DNA of 64,000 nt from CANLBN01 sp050633525 (GTDB taxonomy: Bacteria > Pseudomonadota > Gammaproteobacteria > Pseudomonadales > Cellvibrionaceae), in contig JBOEGR010000024.1 of the NCBI GenBank assembly GCA_050633525.1, forward strand, positions 1-64,000, in the 5' to 3' direction. The first letter of the stretch is position 1; every line of letters begins with the position of its first letter. The position numbers and the translations under genes were made by a program. The notes below the pieces were generated by a model that did not search any database, was not told where the DNA came from, and saw only the letters and a program-made list of their open reading frames with translations. This document shows positions 28,062-37,383 of this stretch, in pieces.

Positions 28062-29012
28062 CTACTGACCGTATACATCCCTTATTCGCTGCTGAACGAT
28101 TTCAGCTAGTTCGTCAGGGCGAAACTTAGATAGGAAACCGTTACAGCCTACCTTTTGCGTCATGGTTTCGTTAAAACTACCACTCAAAGAAGTATGCATG
28201 ACCACATGTAGGTCTTTTAGCTTAGGGTCAGTCCGTATTTCATGAGTCAGCCGGTAACCGTCCATTTCAGGCATTTCTGCGTCTGTGATGACCATCAACA
28301 ATTTTTCATTGACATCAATTCCTTCTCCCGACCACTGTTTTAATAGGTTCAAACCCTGTAGACCATCTCCCGCGGTAATCAACGAGATGTTTAGCCCTAA
28401 ATTGGTCACAGTATCTTTAATTTGCCTACGAGCTGTTGGAGAGTCATCTACTGATAAAATTTCTAACTGCTTATCGCCAACCAAGTCTTTGAGAGAGCGG
28501 TCACGTACCTCTTCGGACACTGTTGTCGTTGGTGGTATAATTTCAGCTAATACACGCTCTACATCCAATATCTCGACAATATTGTCATTAATACGTGTAA
28601 ACGCCGTTAAAAAGTGGGCTGTTCCCGAGGCTTTAGGCGGCGGTAAAATACTATCCCAATTCAAATTGACAATGCGCTCAACACCACCGATTAAAAAGCC
28701 CTGAACAGAACGATTGTACTCTGTCACAATTAAATTACAGGTCTCATCTCCTGATAATGGCGACCGACCTATAGCAACATTAAGGTCTATAACCGGTACA
28801 GCGCGATTACGCAAATAAGCGATGCCCCGTATTGCAGGGTGAGCATTGGGCAGCTCCGTTAAAGGAGGCACTTGTACGACTTCTTGTATCTTAAAGACAT
28901 TAATAGCAAAGATTTGCCTACCTTTAAGGCGGAACATTAAGAGTTCTAAACGATTCTCTCCAACCAGATTGGTCCGAGAATCAACACTTTCCAGAATACT
29001 AGACATAAACAC
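28062..29012 (-). CDS. cheV: Chemotaxis coupling protein CheV
   Basis: CheW-like coupling domain (20-165; FAINVFKIQEVVQVP, YLRNRAVPVIDLN) fused to a receiver domain (183-316) with acidic pocket Asp189/Asp190, phosphorylation site Asp244 in TDAEMPEMDG, and TSLS then KF in the later positions. Links chemoreceptors to CheA and may help adaptation by phosphorylation. The start may be the ATG at 29012 or two codons further in (MSSILESVD). No other chemotaxis genes are here, so it is a stand-alone cheV, which is common in this group. Divergent from the EAL-HDOD gene with a 67-bp gap. Confidence 0.94.
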   Translation of the reverse strand: MFMSSILESVDSRTNLVGENRLELLMFRLKGRQIFAINVFKIQEVVQVPPLTELPNAHPAIRGIAYLRNRAVPVIDLNVAIGRSPLSGDETCNLIVTEYNRSVQGFLIGGVERIVNLNWDSILPPPKASGTAHFLTAFTRINDNIVEILDVERVLAEIIPPTTTVSEEVRDRSLKDLVGDKQLEILSVDDSPTARRQIKDTVTNLGLNISLITAGDGLQGLNLLKQWSGEGIDVNEKLLMVITDAEMPEMDGYRLTHEIRTDPKLKDLHVVMHTSLSGSFNETMTQKVGCNGFLSKFRPDELAEIVQQRIRDVYGQ

Positions 29013-29079
29013 TACAACTATTGAGTTAATGGGCTACTCTTAAAAGTGTAGTCAAAACAATCAATAACGCACGTGAATT

Positions 29080-30381
29080 TTGAACTACACTTTAATCATT
29101 AACTTGCTCTTAGATAGTAATAACCTAAATCGTAATAACCTAGACAGTAATATGACCGAAGCATCTAACCTCATTGCCCGACAGCCCATTTGTAACAAAC
29201 AACTGAAGGTAGTGGCATTTGAGTTACTCTATCGGATGCAATCTGGAGGGGGTAACCATGCAGTAGTCGACAATGCCGATGGAGCCACTATTGATGTACT
29301 ACTGTCAGCCTTTAACGACCTCAGCATTGATGATGTCGTCGGTAATAAAAAAGCGTTTGTTAACTTTACCAGTAATATACTGCTGAACCAGCTGCCCCCT
29401 ATTTCCCCAAAGCAACTGGTCATCGAATTGCTTGAAGATCAGGAAATTACTCCTGCTCTACTAAAAATGCTCGCTCGTTTACGTAAACAAGGCTATAAAA
29501 TTGCTCTAGACGACTTTTGCTTAACCAAAGAAACTATTTCCCTAATTGATTATGCCGACATTATCAAACTAGATGTTCTCGACCAAAAACCAGAATCGTG
29601 GGCAGCATATATTCCACGATTAAAAGATAAAGGCATTACACTACTAGCTGAGAAAGTAGAAACCTATACTGTTTTTGAACAGTGTAGTGAGCTAGGGTTT
29701 GATTTATTTCAGGGTTACTTTTTTGCGAAACCAAAAGTGATTACTGGAAAACGCATATCTAATAATGAAATGACTATTCTGAGTTTATTGGCAAAGCTCA
29801 ATGCCAAAGACGTTAACATTACTGAGGTCACTAACCTCATTAGTCATGATACCAATTTAAGCTATAACCTCTTACGGACAATCAACTCTGGCTTATTTAA
29901 CTTACCTTCAAAAGTAGATTCCATTAAACATGCTATTACCATGCTGGGTTTAGCACATTTAAAAAGTTGGATCAGTTTTCTTGCATTAAGTAGCCTAGAC
30001 AATAAACCTCCAGCACTCACCGAATTAGCCATGGTACGGGCTAAAATGTGTGAGGAGCTAGGCAAATCGATTACTCGTCGTGCAAGCGCAGATGATTATT
30101 TTACGATTGGCATGCTGTCATTGATTGATGCTTTTTTTGATATGCCAATGGAAGAACTCGTTAAAAAATTATCCTTATCCGATACGATGAAAAAAGCCTT
30201 AATTCATCACGAAGGTGATATGGGATCCGCATTGGATTGTGTCATCAATTATCAAAATGGCACTTGGGATGATGTCGCTCAAATCAGTCTAATCGATTCA
30301 GGTACACTAACGAGTGACTCTATTACTCATGCTTATCTAAATAGCGTTAAGTGGGCCGAAGAAAATAATACACTTCATTAA
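29080..30381 (+). CDS. EAL-HDOD signalling protein with degenerate EAL domain
   Basis: Protein of 433 residues, YuxH type: EAL-like domain (25-230) followed by an HDOD domain (about 225-410; LLRTINSGLFNLPSKVDSIKHAITMLG). Catalytic EAL motifs are eroded: EAL-LR reads FELLYR, DDFGTG reads DDFCLT and KIDG reads KLDV, so c-di-GMP hydrolysis is unlikely; binding or a protein-interaction role is more plausible. Start uncertain: the ATG at 29080 makes the N-terminus contain three 5-residue repeats (LDSNN, LNRNN, LDSNM) encoded by 15-bp repeats; the ATG at 29152 skips them. Divergent from cheV, hinting at motility control. Confidence 0.88.
   Translation: MNYTLIINLLLDSNNLNRNNLDSNMTEASNLIARQPICNKQLKVVAFELLYRMQSGGGNHAVVDNADGATIDVLLSAFNDLSIDDVVGNKKAFVNFTSNILLNQLPPISPKQLVIELLEDQEITPALLKMLARLRKQGYKIALDDFCLTKETISLIDYADIIKLDVLDQKPESWAAYIPRLKDKGITLLAEKVETYTVFEQCSELGFDLFQGYFFAKPKVITGKRISNNEMTILSLLAKLNAKDVNITEVTNLISHDTNLSYNLLRTINSGLFNLPSKVDSIKHAITMLGLAHLKSWISFLALSSLDNKPPALTELAMVRAKMCEELGKSITRRASADDYFTIGMLSLIDAFFDMPMEELVKKLSLSDTMKKALIHHEGDMGSALDCVINYQNGTWDDVAQISLIDSGTLTSDSITHAYLNSVKWAEENNTLH
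29110..29154 (+). repeat. 15-bp tandem repeat at the start of the EAL-HDOD gene
   Basis: Three units TTAGATAGTAATAAC, CTAAATCGTAATAAC, CTAGACAGTAATATG. They are in frame with the 29080 start and the last unit ends in the alternative ATG at 29152. Confidence 0.7.
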
Positions 30382-30411
30382 AAACACGCTACTAGCAATA
30401 AACCTCTAACA

Positions 30412-30654
30412 TCATTCACCGTTTAAAAAATCGCTTACACCCTGTTGATCAAAGGGCCAATAAAGTTGTTTATTAACTGATGCCACCGAGAGCACCGGTA
30501 TAGAAGTCCCGTATAATTTCAACAACTCTGGATCATCTGCGATATCAACTTCTTCTAATCGCCATTCGGTATTATCAAGACAAGGCTGTATTTCATCTAG
30601 TGCTAATTCACAAAGATGGCAACCCAAAGTAGAGTAAAGAATTAATTTTTTCAT
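30412..30654 (-). CDS. Glutaredoxin-family protein
   Basis: Thioredoxin-fold protein of 80 residues with the N-terminal strand KLILYSTLGCHLC and a CHLC redox motif (Cys13 and Cys16), then ELALDEI helix, a WRLEEVDIADDPELLKLYG segment, and the cis-Pro loop SIPVLSV. This is the DUF836-like/YruB-like glutaredoxin group common in Proteobacteria. Probably a small thiol-disulfide oxidoreductase; its partner is unknown. Convergent with the EAL-HDOD gene, stops 30 bp apart. Confidence 0.88.
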   Translation of the reverse strand: MKKLILYSTLGCHLCELALDEIQPCLDNTEWRLEEVDIADDPELLKLYGTSIPVLSVASVNKQLYWPFDQQGVSDFLNGE

Positions 30655-30796
30655 GTGGCTAGTTTAACTCAAATGCTACTTAGAATTATAGAGGTCTAAG
30701 TAGTCTCTAAGTAAGTTAAACTAAAACTCAGGAGCAGCAGCTATATGCTTATGGCTGGCGATACAAGCTGTGGCATTGGTGACTTATACCGGCGGC

Positions 30797-32350
30797 TTAT
30801 ACCTCGGCGGTAGTATCCAAGGCCGGAGTCGGAGTACCTAATTGATTTTGTGCCGCTGTATCCACTAATTGCTCAACTGCATCTTTAAAACTAGGGGAAT
30901 CTGACGGTGCAATTTGTTGATCAATTTGTTCTGAAATACCTTTTAATAATTGGGTATAATCAAAAAATGCATAATTTTCTGGCTTGTACAGGGTTTCTAA
31001 TACGCTTTGAGCAAAATCACCAATACTAGCAAACGCCTCTTTAGCATCTGGCGATACACTGGGCTGCAAATCTTGATACGCTGCGGCCACGCTAAACTGC
31101 TCTGTTTGACGTAAGTTTATTGAATAACTGGCAATTTCATTTTGGTCATAGCCTATTTCCATCGCGGCTTCATAGGCCTTATTAATATCACCATTATAAA
31201 ACTCATCCGCTAACGACATTACTTGATTCAGTAAATCCTCTATAGCCACTCTCTCCTGCTCATCTAGCTCGCCAACAATATCCATTGAAAAATTACTTTT
31301 ATCTTTCATGCCTTCTATTTCACTTCCATTAGCAGAGGAATAGTCGCCCACAAAGATAGCCGTATTACTCGCATTAATTGAAATAGTGTCACCATCTAAG
31401 GTTTGCAACTGAAAAGTAAAGGTGTCTTTACGGCCATACTCTACCGCCGCATCAACATTGTCTCCCAATGAATCAACTAAATCTGCAATAGCGCTATTGC
31501 TCGATATTCCACCATTACTACCAATAGCCTGGAATTGTTCATTCAGTTGGCTGCCGCCATTGTTGAGCAGGCCACTGCTGATAAATTGACGCGGCCCTCC
31601 AGCATTACCACCATTTCCTGAATTTGAAAAAATAGGGGCAGGCGTTGCGACATCAGGAGTATCCACTACCGGAGCACTGGCATTATCATCGCCTTTATCA
31701 CTAATATATTGATCATAAATTTTATCGAAACCAGAACGCACTTGATCGTATAAGGTCTCAATGGAAGCCGATACTTCTTCACTAAGCTGGCCCGAGCCAT
31801 CTAATATATCTCTTGCTTCGTTATAACCTTGAGCAAAACCTTTTAGGCCTTGCTCCCACAATTCTGCTAATTCAATTTCAGAGGCGCCGCCGGCTTTCTC
31901 CTTCGCTATCCTTTGCTCTATAAATTTTAAAATATTATTCGCGCCATCCAATAAAGGGCTCTCATCTTGCACGGCTGAAGATGACGATAAAGATAAGGTT
32001 TCAGAAGACCCGCTACTTGTTTCTGTAGTAACGGGGGCAGTAACGGGGTCAGTAACGGGTGCGGGTGCACTGCTAACACTAGTACGGCTATTAAAAGAAA
32101 CACTAGAAAACTGGTAACTTTGGTTAAGGCTCGTATACGTTAGCGGCTTATCTACCCCAGTGCTATTGTTCAAAGATACGGTATAAGAGGAGCGCTGGCT
32201 GCTGTATTCAAGTTTAGTGACTGTTGTGCCGTCGGCACGTCTCTCCGTTTGGCTACTACTGGATTCTTTACTACTGGAATAAGACTCACTGTAGTTGTTA
32301 GTAAGTTGATGACGTCCAGATTCAGGAGCGGATGGTAGTGGAGATAACAT
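30797..32350 (-). CDS. DUF5610-like low-complexity protein
   Basis: Protein of 517 residues without signal peptide or membrane helix. The N-terminal 150 residues are Ser/Thr-rich and of low complexity, with a VTDP-VTAP-VTTE repeat (about 103-114). A helical region near 133-212 (LDGANNILKFIEQRIAKEK...GLKGFAQGYNEARDIL) resembles the DUF5610 domain as I remember it. The middle is Gly/Asn-rich, and the C-terminal half (300-517) is a second folded region with FTFQLQTLDGDTISINAS. AAGG lies eight bases before the ATG. Function unknown; the composition suggests a surface or flagellum-associated protein, which is speculation. Confidence 0.7.
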   Translation of the reverse strand: MLSPLPSAPESGRHQLTNNYSESYSSSKESSSSQTERRADGTTVTKLEYSSQRSSYTVSLNNSTGVDKPLTYTSLNQSYQFSSVSFNSRTSVSSAPAPVTDPVTAPVTTETSSGSSETLSLSSSSAVQDESPLLDGANNILKFIEQRIAKEKAGGASEIELAELWEQGLKGFAQGYNEARDILDGSGQLSEEVSASIETLYDQVRSGFDKIYDQYISDKGDDNASAPVVDTPDVATPAPIFSNSGNGGNAGGPRQFISSGLLNNGGSQLNEQFQAIGSNGGISSNSAIADLVDSLGDNVDAAVEYGRKDTFTFQLQTLDGDTISINASNTAIFVGDYSSANGSEIEGMKDKSNFSMDIVGELDEQERVAIEDLLNQVMSLADEFYNGDINKAYEAAMEIGYDQNEIASYSINLRQTEQFSVAAAYQDLQPSVSPDAKEAFASIGDFAQSVLETLYKPENYAFFDYTQLLKGISEQIDQQIAPSDSPSFKDAVEQLVDTAAQNQLGTPTPALDTTAEV

Positions 32351-32548
32351 GAGCTAACCTTGCATGAAAAAATGTATAACAAGGTTATCGGCCTTATGGT
32401 GAGCCGCTTAAGGACTATTTATTTATTAAAAGTAAGAATTTTTAAAGCTAAAAGCTATGAGACTTAGATCACAAAACCATAAAGGCAGGTATATCAAAAG
32501 ACAAAAATACAAATAAAATCAAAGTACTAGTCAGTATGGAGAGCAGAA

Positions 32549-33460
32549 TCAAGATTCTTCAATACGTTGAACATCAACTGAAACGTTCAGACTTTGGGAT
32601 GCCCCACCACCAAAAATGACCCCTCTTAAAGGACTAACATCGGAATAGTCTCTACCCCAAGCAGTGACAAGATGTTGATGGCTAGGAATTGAATCATTGG
32701 TAGGGTCAAACTCAAACCATCCTTCACCTGGCGAATACACAGAAAACCAAGCGTGTGAGGCATCTGCACCGACCATTTTCTTTTGCCCAGGTGGCGGTAA
32801 GGTCTCTAAGTAACCACTAATATAGCGAGCTGCATAACCCATTGACCGCAAACAGCCAATCGCTAGGTGAGCAAAGTCCTGACAGACACCGTGCTTATGG
32901 GTTAATACATCCTCTAGTGGCGTAGCCACATCAGTAACGCCGGGATCATAATCAAACTCTGTGAATATTTTATGCGTTAAATCCATTACCGCATTTAAAA
33001 ATGGCTTATCAGGTGAAAAGCAAGTTTCACCATATTCTCTTAGCGAATCACTTTGCTTAATCATGGGTGAATTTAATAAAAATTCACGGGCATATAAGGT
33101 CTCGACATCATAGTGAGTATCGTGGCCAGCTTGGGAACCCAGCTTGTCTTTGACTTGCTGGCATGTATTGCCATAACCCAAAGGCTCGCTAGACTCCATC
33201 CGCTGAGGCTTAAGGTGTATATCCGTCGTCACTTGAATCGATAAAGACTCATGCGGTTCTTGAATAGCAAAATGATAGACACGGTTGCCAAAATAATCGA
33301 TACGTCGGCTGCCGGTTGTGGGTGTTGGATGAATCACAACACGAGGAGTCGTAGCTAACTGGAAGGCTGTTTCTCTTGGCAATAGATGTGCGCGGTTATA
33401 ACAAGCCACAACCTTACTGTCATATTCATAATGAGTGATATGTCGCACGCGATATTTCAT
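32549..33460 (-). CDS. Transglutaminase-like cysteine protease, cluster A
   Basis: Protein of 303 residues: N-terminal bacterial transglutaminase-associated domain (1-100, beginning YRVRHITHYEYDSKV) and a transglutaminase core with the triad Cys193 (HGVCQDFAH), His236 (SHAWFSVY) and Asp252 (EFDPTND). No signal peptide, so probably cytoplasmic. Its ATG overlaps the stop of the ATP-grasp/alpha-E gene in an ATGA arrangement. In published comparative genomics these families co-occur with circularly permuted ATP-grasp enzymes and are predicted to make or trim peptide-like amide products. A second set occurs at 44.5-50.3 kb. True substrate unknown. Confidence 0.88.
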   Translation of the reverse strand: MKYRVRHITHYEYDSKVVACYNRAHLLPRETAFQLATTPRVVIHPTPTTGSRRIDYFGNRVYHFAIQEPHESLSIQVTTDIHLKPQRMESSEPLGYGNTCQQVKDKLGSQAGHDTHYDVETLYAREFLLNSPMIKQSDSLREYGETCFSPDKPFLNAVMDLTHKIFTEFDYDPGVTDVATPLEDVLTHKHGVCQDFAHLAIGCLRSMGYAARYISGYLETLPPPGQKKMVGADASHAWFSVYSPGEGWFEFDPTNDSIPSHQHLVTAWGRDYSDVSPLRGVIFGGGASQSLNVSVDVQRIEES

Positions 33461-36066
33461 AACTCATCCTCCCAAGCCGTTTCAGACACTTGATGATATG
33501 TTTCCGTATGATCAAAATAGACATCACTGAGTACGGTTGCCAAACTATTGAGCTGATTTTTACCACGATCCATTAGTTCAGATAAATTCTCTCTTGCCGT
33601 TTCACCTTTCTCATAAAAACATAACTCGCCAGGTTGCGCCAATTGAATATCATTGACAAGCTCTAGGGTAATACGCTGTTCTTTCGTTAAAAAATTCTTA
33701 CGCTGTCGTGCAGGTAAAGCATCGATATGCTCATTTAATTTATGCAATAAACTATTTAATGAACGCGGGTTGGTATCATCGAGCAAAGTCAACTCAAGGC
33801 CGTTAACAATATCAGTGCGTGCCCGATAACGACGTCGATAAGTGACCAAAGTTTCCATTGTTAACAATACGGTCTCTAAAGTACTGTCTTCATCATGCTC
33901 ACTTAAGACCGGTGATAATAGCGCACCGATCAATGACATCGATTGATAAGAGCGCTCCAGATGACGACCGATTTCAATAAAACGCCAACCGTAACCACGG
34001 ATCATACTTTCATGAATTAAACCAGATAAAGCGAGCAGACTCGTTACTAATGGGTCTAGTGCCTCTTCAGGTGCGGAAGCAAAATCGGTACGAATGGCTG
34101 TCTCTAGTGTGCCAACATTATCTCGGATATCATTAATAACTCGTTGCGTATCAGCAGAAAGCAATACTTTCACTTCTTCTGCACAATTCAGCATTTCATT
34201 TAAACGAGAAACAATACTGCCTCTACGATTTGCATCGATAATAATAGAGATTAGTTCAGCTTCAGGGTTCTCAAACAAAACAGAATCCACGGTATTAAAG
34301 CCGGGAAATGTTTCTGTTACCTGAGTCACGGCTAACAATATAGTACGGTAACTTTCTTTCGATAAATGTTGTGTATTATTGAGTTGAACAAATACTGTTC
34401 TCAGTAATCGTAGCGCAAATTCAGCTCGCACAGCATAACGCCCTAACCAAAACATATTTTCAACTACACGGCTAGGCAAATCATTTTGCTCTTCTTCAGA
34501 AATAGAAACATGATCACTTTTATCGGACCAAAGGCTGACATAACGCTCTGGTTCATCGGAGAGTATCCATGTATCTTTACTTAAAGCGGCCAACTGATTC
34601 GTGATAATTTTGTCATTAGGTGATCGGCCCATTCGTGTTAAGCCACCGGGCATAACACTGTAATCACTAGATAGTGTTTGACTTGATATTTTTTCCGTTC
34701 CTGCACCTTCGATGCCTACCACAAAACTGCGTAATACCGTTGGCCTTGCAATAAACTGCTCATCTTTCCAACTCGGCGCATAAGAGGGCTGAACATATTC
34801 TTGCCCCACAAACTTTAATGGGTTTTCTCTAATCTGTTGCTGCAAATGCTTGAGTTGTTCAGGCGTGCATTCATGTCCCAATACACTTTGTTGATTATGT
34901 TTTTTATAAATCGGTTTAATAATTAAAGATTGAATATTATCAAGCATATAATCTCTATCCGAAGGATCATAAGCCCAATACGTTTTGGCTGAATTTAATA
35001 GTAGCTCTTCACCTAACAACTCTTGGCTAATAGCCGGTAAGTATTTCAAAAAGATAGGGCTTTCGAGTACACCACTACCAAGCGGATTCGTCACAACCAC
35101 CTTACCCGCACGAATAGATTCCAATAAACCCGGCACACCCAAATACGAATCACTTTTTAATTCAGCTGGATCACAATAATAATCATCGACCCTTCTTAAA
35201 ATCACATCGACTCGCGACAAGCCATTCAAAGATTTTGTCCAGACATAACCATTGCGCACGACTAAATCTCTACCCTGCACTAATGAGTAACCAAGGTAAT
35301 TGGCTAAATAGGCATGTTCGAAATAGGACTCACTACGACTACCAGGGGTAAGCACCACAATATTCGGTAACTCATCACTGGGAGAAAGGCTATTGAGCTT
35401 GTAACGAAGTGATTGAAAAAACAAGGCAAGCCGGCGTACCTGACTCTCACGGAATAAACTCGGAAAGACCCGACTCATTACCGTACGGTTTTCTAAAGCA
35501 TAACCGGCACCACTAGGCGATTGTGTACGATCACCGATAATGCACACTTGGTTGTCCGGTGTACGTACCATATCAACCGCGTGCAACACTAAGGCTTGTT
35601 CAGAAGGTGGTTCAATACCAAAACAAGGGCGTAGAAAACCCGGGTTAGCAAATAATGCCTCGGGCGGAAAAATACCTTGATGTACTAAGTCTTGCTTACC
35701 ATAAATGTCTTTCAGGAGTTTATCGAACAAAGTGGTACGCTGCAGTAAACCTGCCTCAATACCCTGCCATGTTGTAGTGTCGAGCAAAAGAGGGACTGGG
35801 TCTAATTCCCACGTCCTCTCTTGATCAGTATAGGGCTTATAGGTAGCGCCGTCGTCTCGCAGAATACGCTGAGACTTGATCTGACGCTGGGTCAGGTTTT
35901 GAGGGCCTAAGGTATCGAGACTATTAAGTAAGTAAGCCCAGTGCTCCCTAACCTCTCCTGTAGGCCCTAAAGACTCATCCCAGGTGCCTTGGATAGACTG
36001 GTAGCCTTGAGTAAACCCTGCCGGCGAACCAGAAGTGCTACTTTGGCTTTGCTTAAATGATGACAT
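33457..36066 (-). CDS. Circularly permuted ATP-grasp/alpha-E fusion protein, cluster A
   Basis: 869 residues. The N-terminal 480 form a circularly permuted type-2 ATP-grasp domain (DUF404/DUF407 type), with SPSGAGYALENRTVMSRVFPSLF and GLSRVDVILRRVDDYYCDPAELK; the C-terminal part (from about 505, DLPSRVVENMFWLGRYAVRAEFALRL) is the helical alpha-E domain (DUF403). The fused order differs from cluster B, where the two domains are separate genes. The glycine-rich KPANESGGYG loop of cluster B is replaced by KPIYKKHNQQSVLG, as in other fused homologues I recall, so nucleotide use may differ. Overlaps its transglutaminase partner. Predicted amide-bond ligase; the substrate is unknown. Confidence 0.9.
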   Translation of the reverse strand: MSSFKQSQSSTSGSPAGFTQGYQSIQGTWDESLGPTGEVREHWAYLLNSLDTLGPQNLTQRQIKSQRILRDDGATYKPYTDQERTWELDPVPLLLDTTTWQGIEAGLLQRTTLFDKLLKDIYGKQDLVHQGIFPPEALFANPGFLRPCFGIEPPSEQALVLHAVDMVRTPDNQVCIIGDRTQSPSGAGYALENRTVMSRVFPSLFRESQVRRLALFFQSLRYKLNSLSPSDELPNIVVLTPGSRSESYFEHAYLANYLGYSLVQGRDLVVRNGYVWTKSLNGLSRVDVILRRVDDYYCDPAELKSDSYLGVPGLLESIRAGKVVVTNPLGSGVLESPIFLKYLPAISQELLGEELLLNSAKTYWAYDPSDRDYMLDNIQSLIIKPIYKKHNQQSVLGHECTPEQLKHLQQQIRENPLKFVGQEYVQPSYAPSWKDEQFIARPTVLRSFVVGIEGAGTEKISSQTLSSDYSVMPGGLTRMGRSPNDKIITNQLAALSKDTWILSDEPERYVSLWSDKSDHVSISEEEQNDLPSRVVENMFWLGRYAVRAEFALRLLRTVFVQLNNTQHLSKESYRTILLAVTQVTETFPGFNTVDSVLFENPEAELISIIIDANRRGSIVSRLNEMLNCAEEVKVLLSADTQRVINDIRDNVGTLETAIRTDFASAPEEALDPLVTSLLALSGLIHESMIRGYGWRFIEIGRHLERSYQSMSLIGALLSPVLSEHDEDSTLETVLLTMETLVTYRRRYRARTDIVNGLELTLLDDTNPRSLNSLLHKLNEHIDALPARQRKNFLTKEQRITLELVNDIQLAQPGELCFYEKGETARENLSELMDRGKNQLNSLATVLSDVYFDHTETYHQVSETAWEDEL

Positions 36067-36232
36067 GAGGAAACAACCTAAAAATCGAGAGGATATTCTA
36101 AGAGTTTAGACCCTCAGGTCAACTATTCTTTCTTGCAGTGCAATAATTAAGCTAAGCCACCAGTCACTGCCTTTATGGGCTACCTTTTGTCCCTTCTTAA
36201 AGTAGAATCACATGATACATAAGCGCTATGCA

Positions 36233-37372
36233 TTAGCTCCTCACTATTAGCGTTTCATGCTCTAATTCGTCTATCCCATCTGTATCGAAATCAAAACCGA
36301 GACCGTGAGACTGCGACAATAATAATTGCCCTTTTTTATTGAGGTGCATGCCGTCATTACAAATAAGCTGATTAAAATTTAATACCGCGTTATCGGGAAA
36401 ATATTCAACAAACTCGCCACCACTGATGCTCGGTAATAATTGCGCGTGTAATTGATGAAACCAGCATGGATTGACTACGGCCCCACAAGCATCGACTAAA
36501 TTAGCAATCTTTCGCCATTGAGTAATCCCGCCCACTCGCGGCGCTTCAGCCTGAATCACCTGAGCCGCACCAGACTCAATAATCGTTTTAAAGGTATGTA
36601 AACTATAATGAAACTCACCAGTCGCTAAAGGTGTCGATACTTTGCTTGATAAACGTGTAAAGTTTTCGATATCGTCGGGCTTAAACGGGTCTTCAATCCA
36701 ATAAGGATTATAGTGCTTGTACATATCCGCAAACTGAACAGCTTCGCCTATATTCTCCATCGCATTATAAAGGTCGAGCATAAGCAAACACTCATCGCCA
36801 ATAGCATCTCTCACCGCCGCTACTCGCTGCTCCTCTTCTTTTAGCGATAACTTACCGGCTTTAATTTTTACGGCAGTAAAACCAGCATTCACCCAAGATT
36901 GCGCTTCTTCTTTCAATTCTTCCAAGCCTTTGCCTTCGGCGTAATAACCACCCGAAGCATAAGCTTTAACAGGTTTATCTGTATGTCCACCTAATAAATG
37001 ACACAGTGGCTGTTTAAGCGAACGCGCTTTTCTATCCCACAAAGCAATATCAATTGCACTCAACGCATTCATGACAATACCAGCACGACCTTGAATTAAA
37101 GTCGCGTTATACATAGCCTGCCAAATCGACTCTATATTATCTGGGTTACGGCCAACGACAAGGTCACCAAAAAGATCGCTCGCAGCATATAAGGCTGAAC
37201 GGCCACCACCTACACCCACATAACTAAAGCCAATACCCTCTGTTCCATCATCACACAATAACTTACATAACAAATAGTCTCGGTATGTAAATGACATACC
37301 AGCTGCCGATACCGGTTTGTCCAAAGGTGCCCTAACCCATGTAAACTCAATAGAAATAATTTTATGATTCAT
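36233..37372 (-). CDS. Enolase-superfamily enzyme, mandelate racemase/muconate lactonizing type
   Basis: Protein of 379 residues with the capping domain (1-125) and beta/alpha barrel. Visible catalytic set: the Lys pair K169-I-K171 at the end of strand two, metal ligands Asp200, Glu227 (YWIEDPF) and Glu253 (TGEFH), and His306 or His309 near the end of the barrel, the mandelate-racemase-subgroup pattern. Expected to abstract an alpha proton next to a carboxylate; most such bacterial genes are acid-sugar dehydratases or epimerases. It is 11 bp downstream of a clavaminate-synthase-like oxygenase, so the pair probably processes one substrate, possibly an amino-acid derivative. Function not fixed. 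Confidence 0.85.
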   Translation of the reverse strand: MNHKIISIEFTWVRAPLDKPVSAAGMSFTYRDYLLCKLLCDDGTEGIGFSYVGVGGGRSALYAASDLFGDLVVGRNPDNIESIWQAMYNATLIQGRAGIVMNALSAIDIALWDRKARSLKQPLCHLLGGHTDKPVKAYASGGYYAEGKGLEELKEEAQSWVNAGFTAVKIKAGKLSLKEEEQRVAAVRDAIGDECLLMLDLYNAMENIGEAVQFADMYKHYNPYWIEDPFKPDDIENFTRLSSKVSTPLATGEFHYSLHTFKTIIESGAAQVIQAEAPRVGGITQWRKIANLVDACGAVVNPCWFHQLHAQLLPSISGGEFVEYFPDNAVLNFNQLICNDGMHLNKKGQLLLSQSHGLGFDFDTDGIDELEHETLIVRS

Positions 37373-37383
37373 AATAATTGCCT

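Noticed and set aside
30797..32350. Flagellar hook-length or surface role for the DUF5610-like protein
   Set aside because: Composition alone is not evidence; no flagellar neighbours.
33457..36066. Cluster A ATP-grasp domain as a pseudo-enzyme because the glycine loop is changed
   Set aside because: The same change seems usual in fused homologues, so loss of function cannot be claimed.
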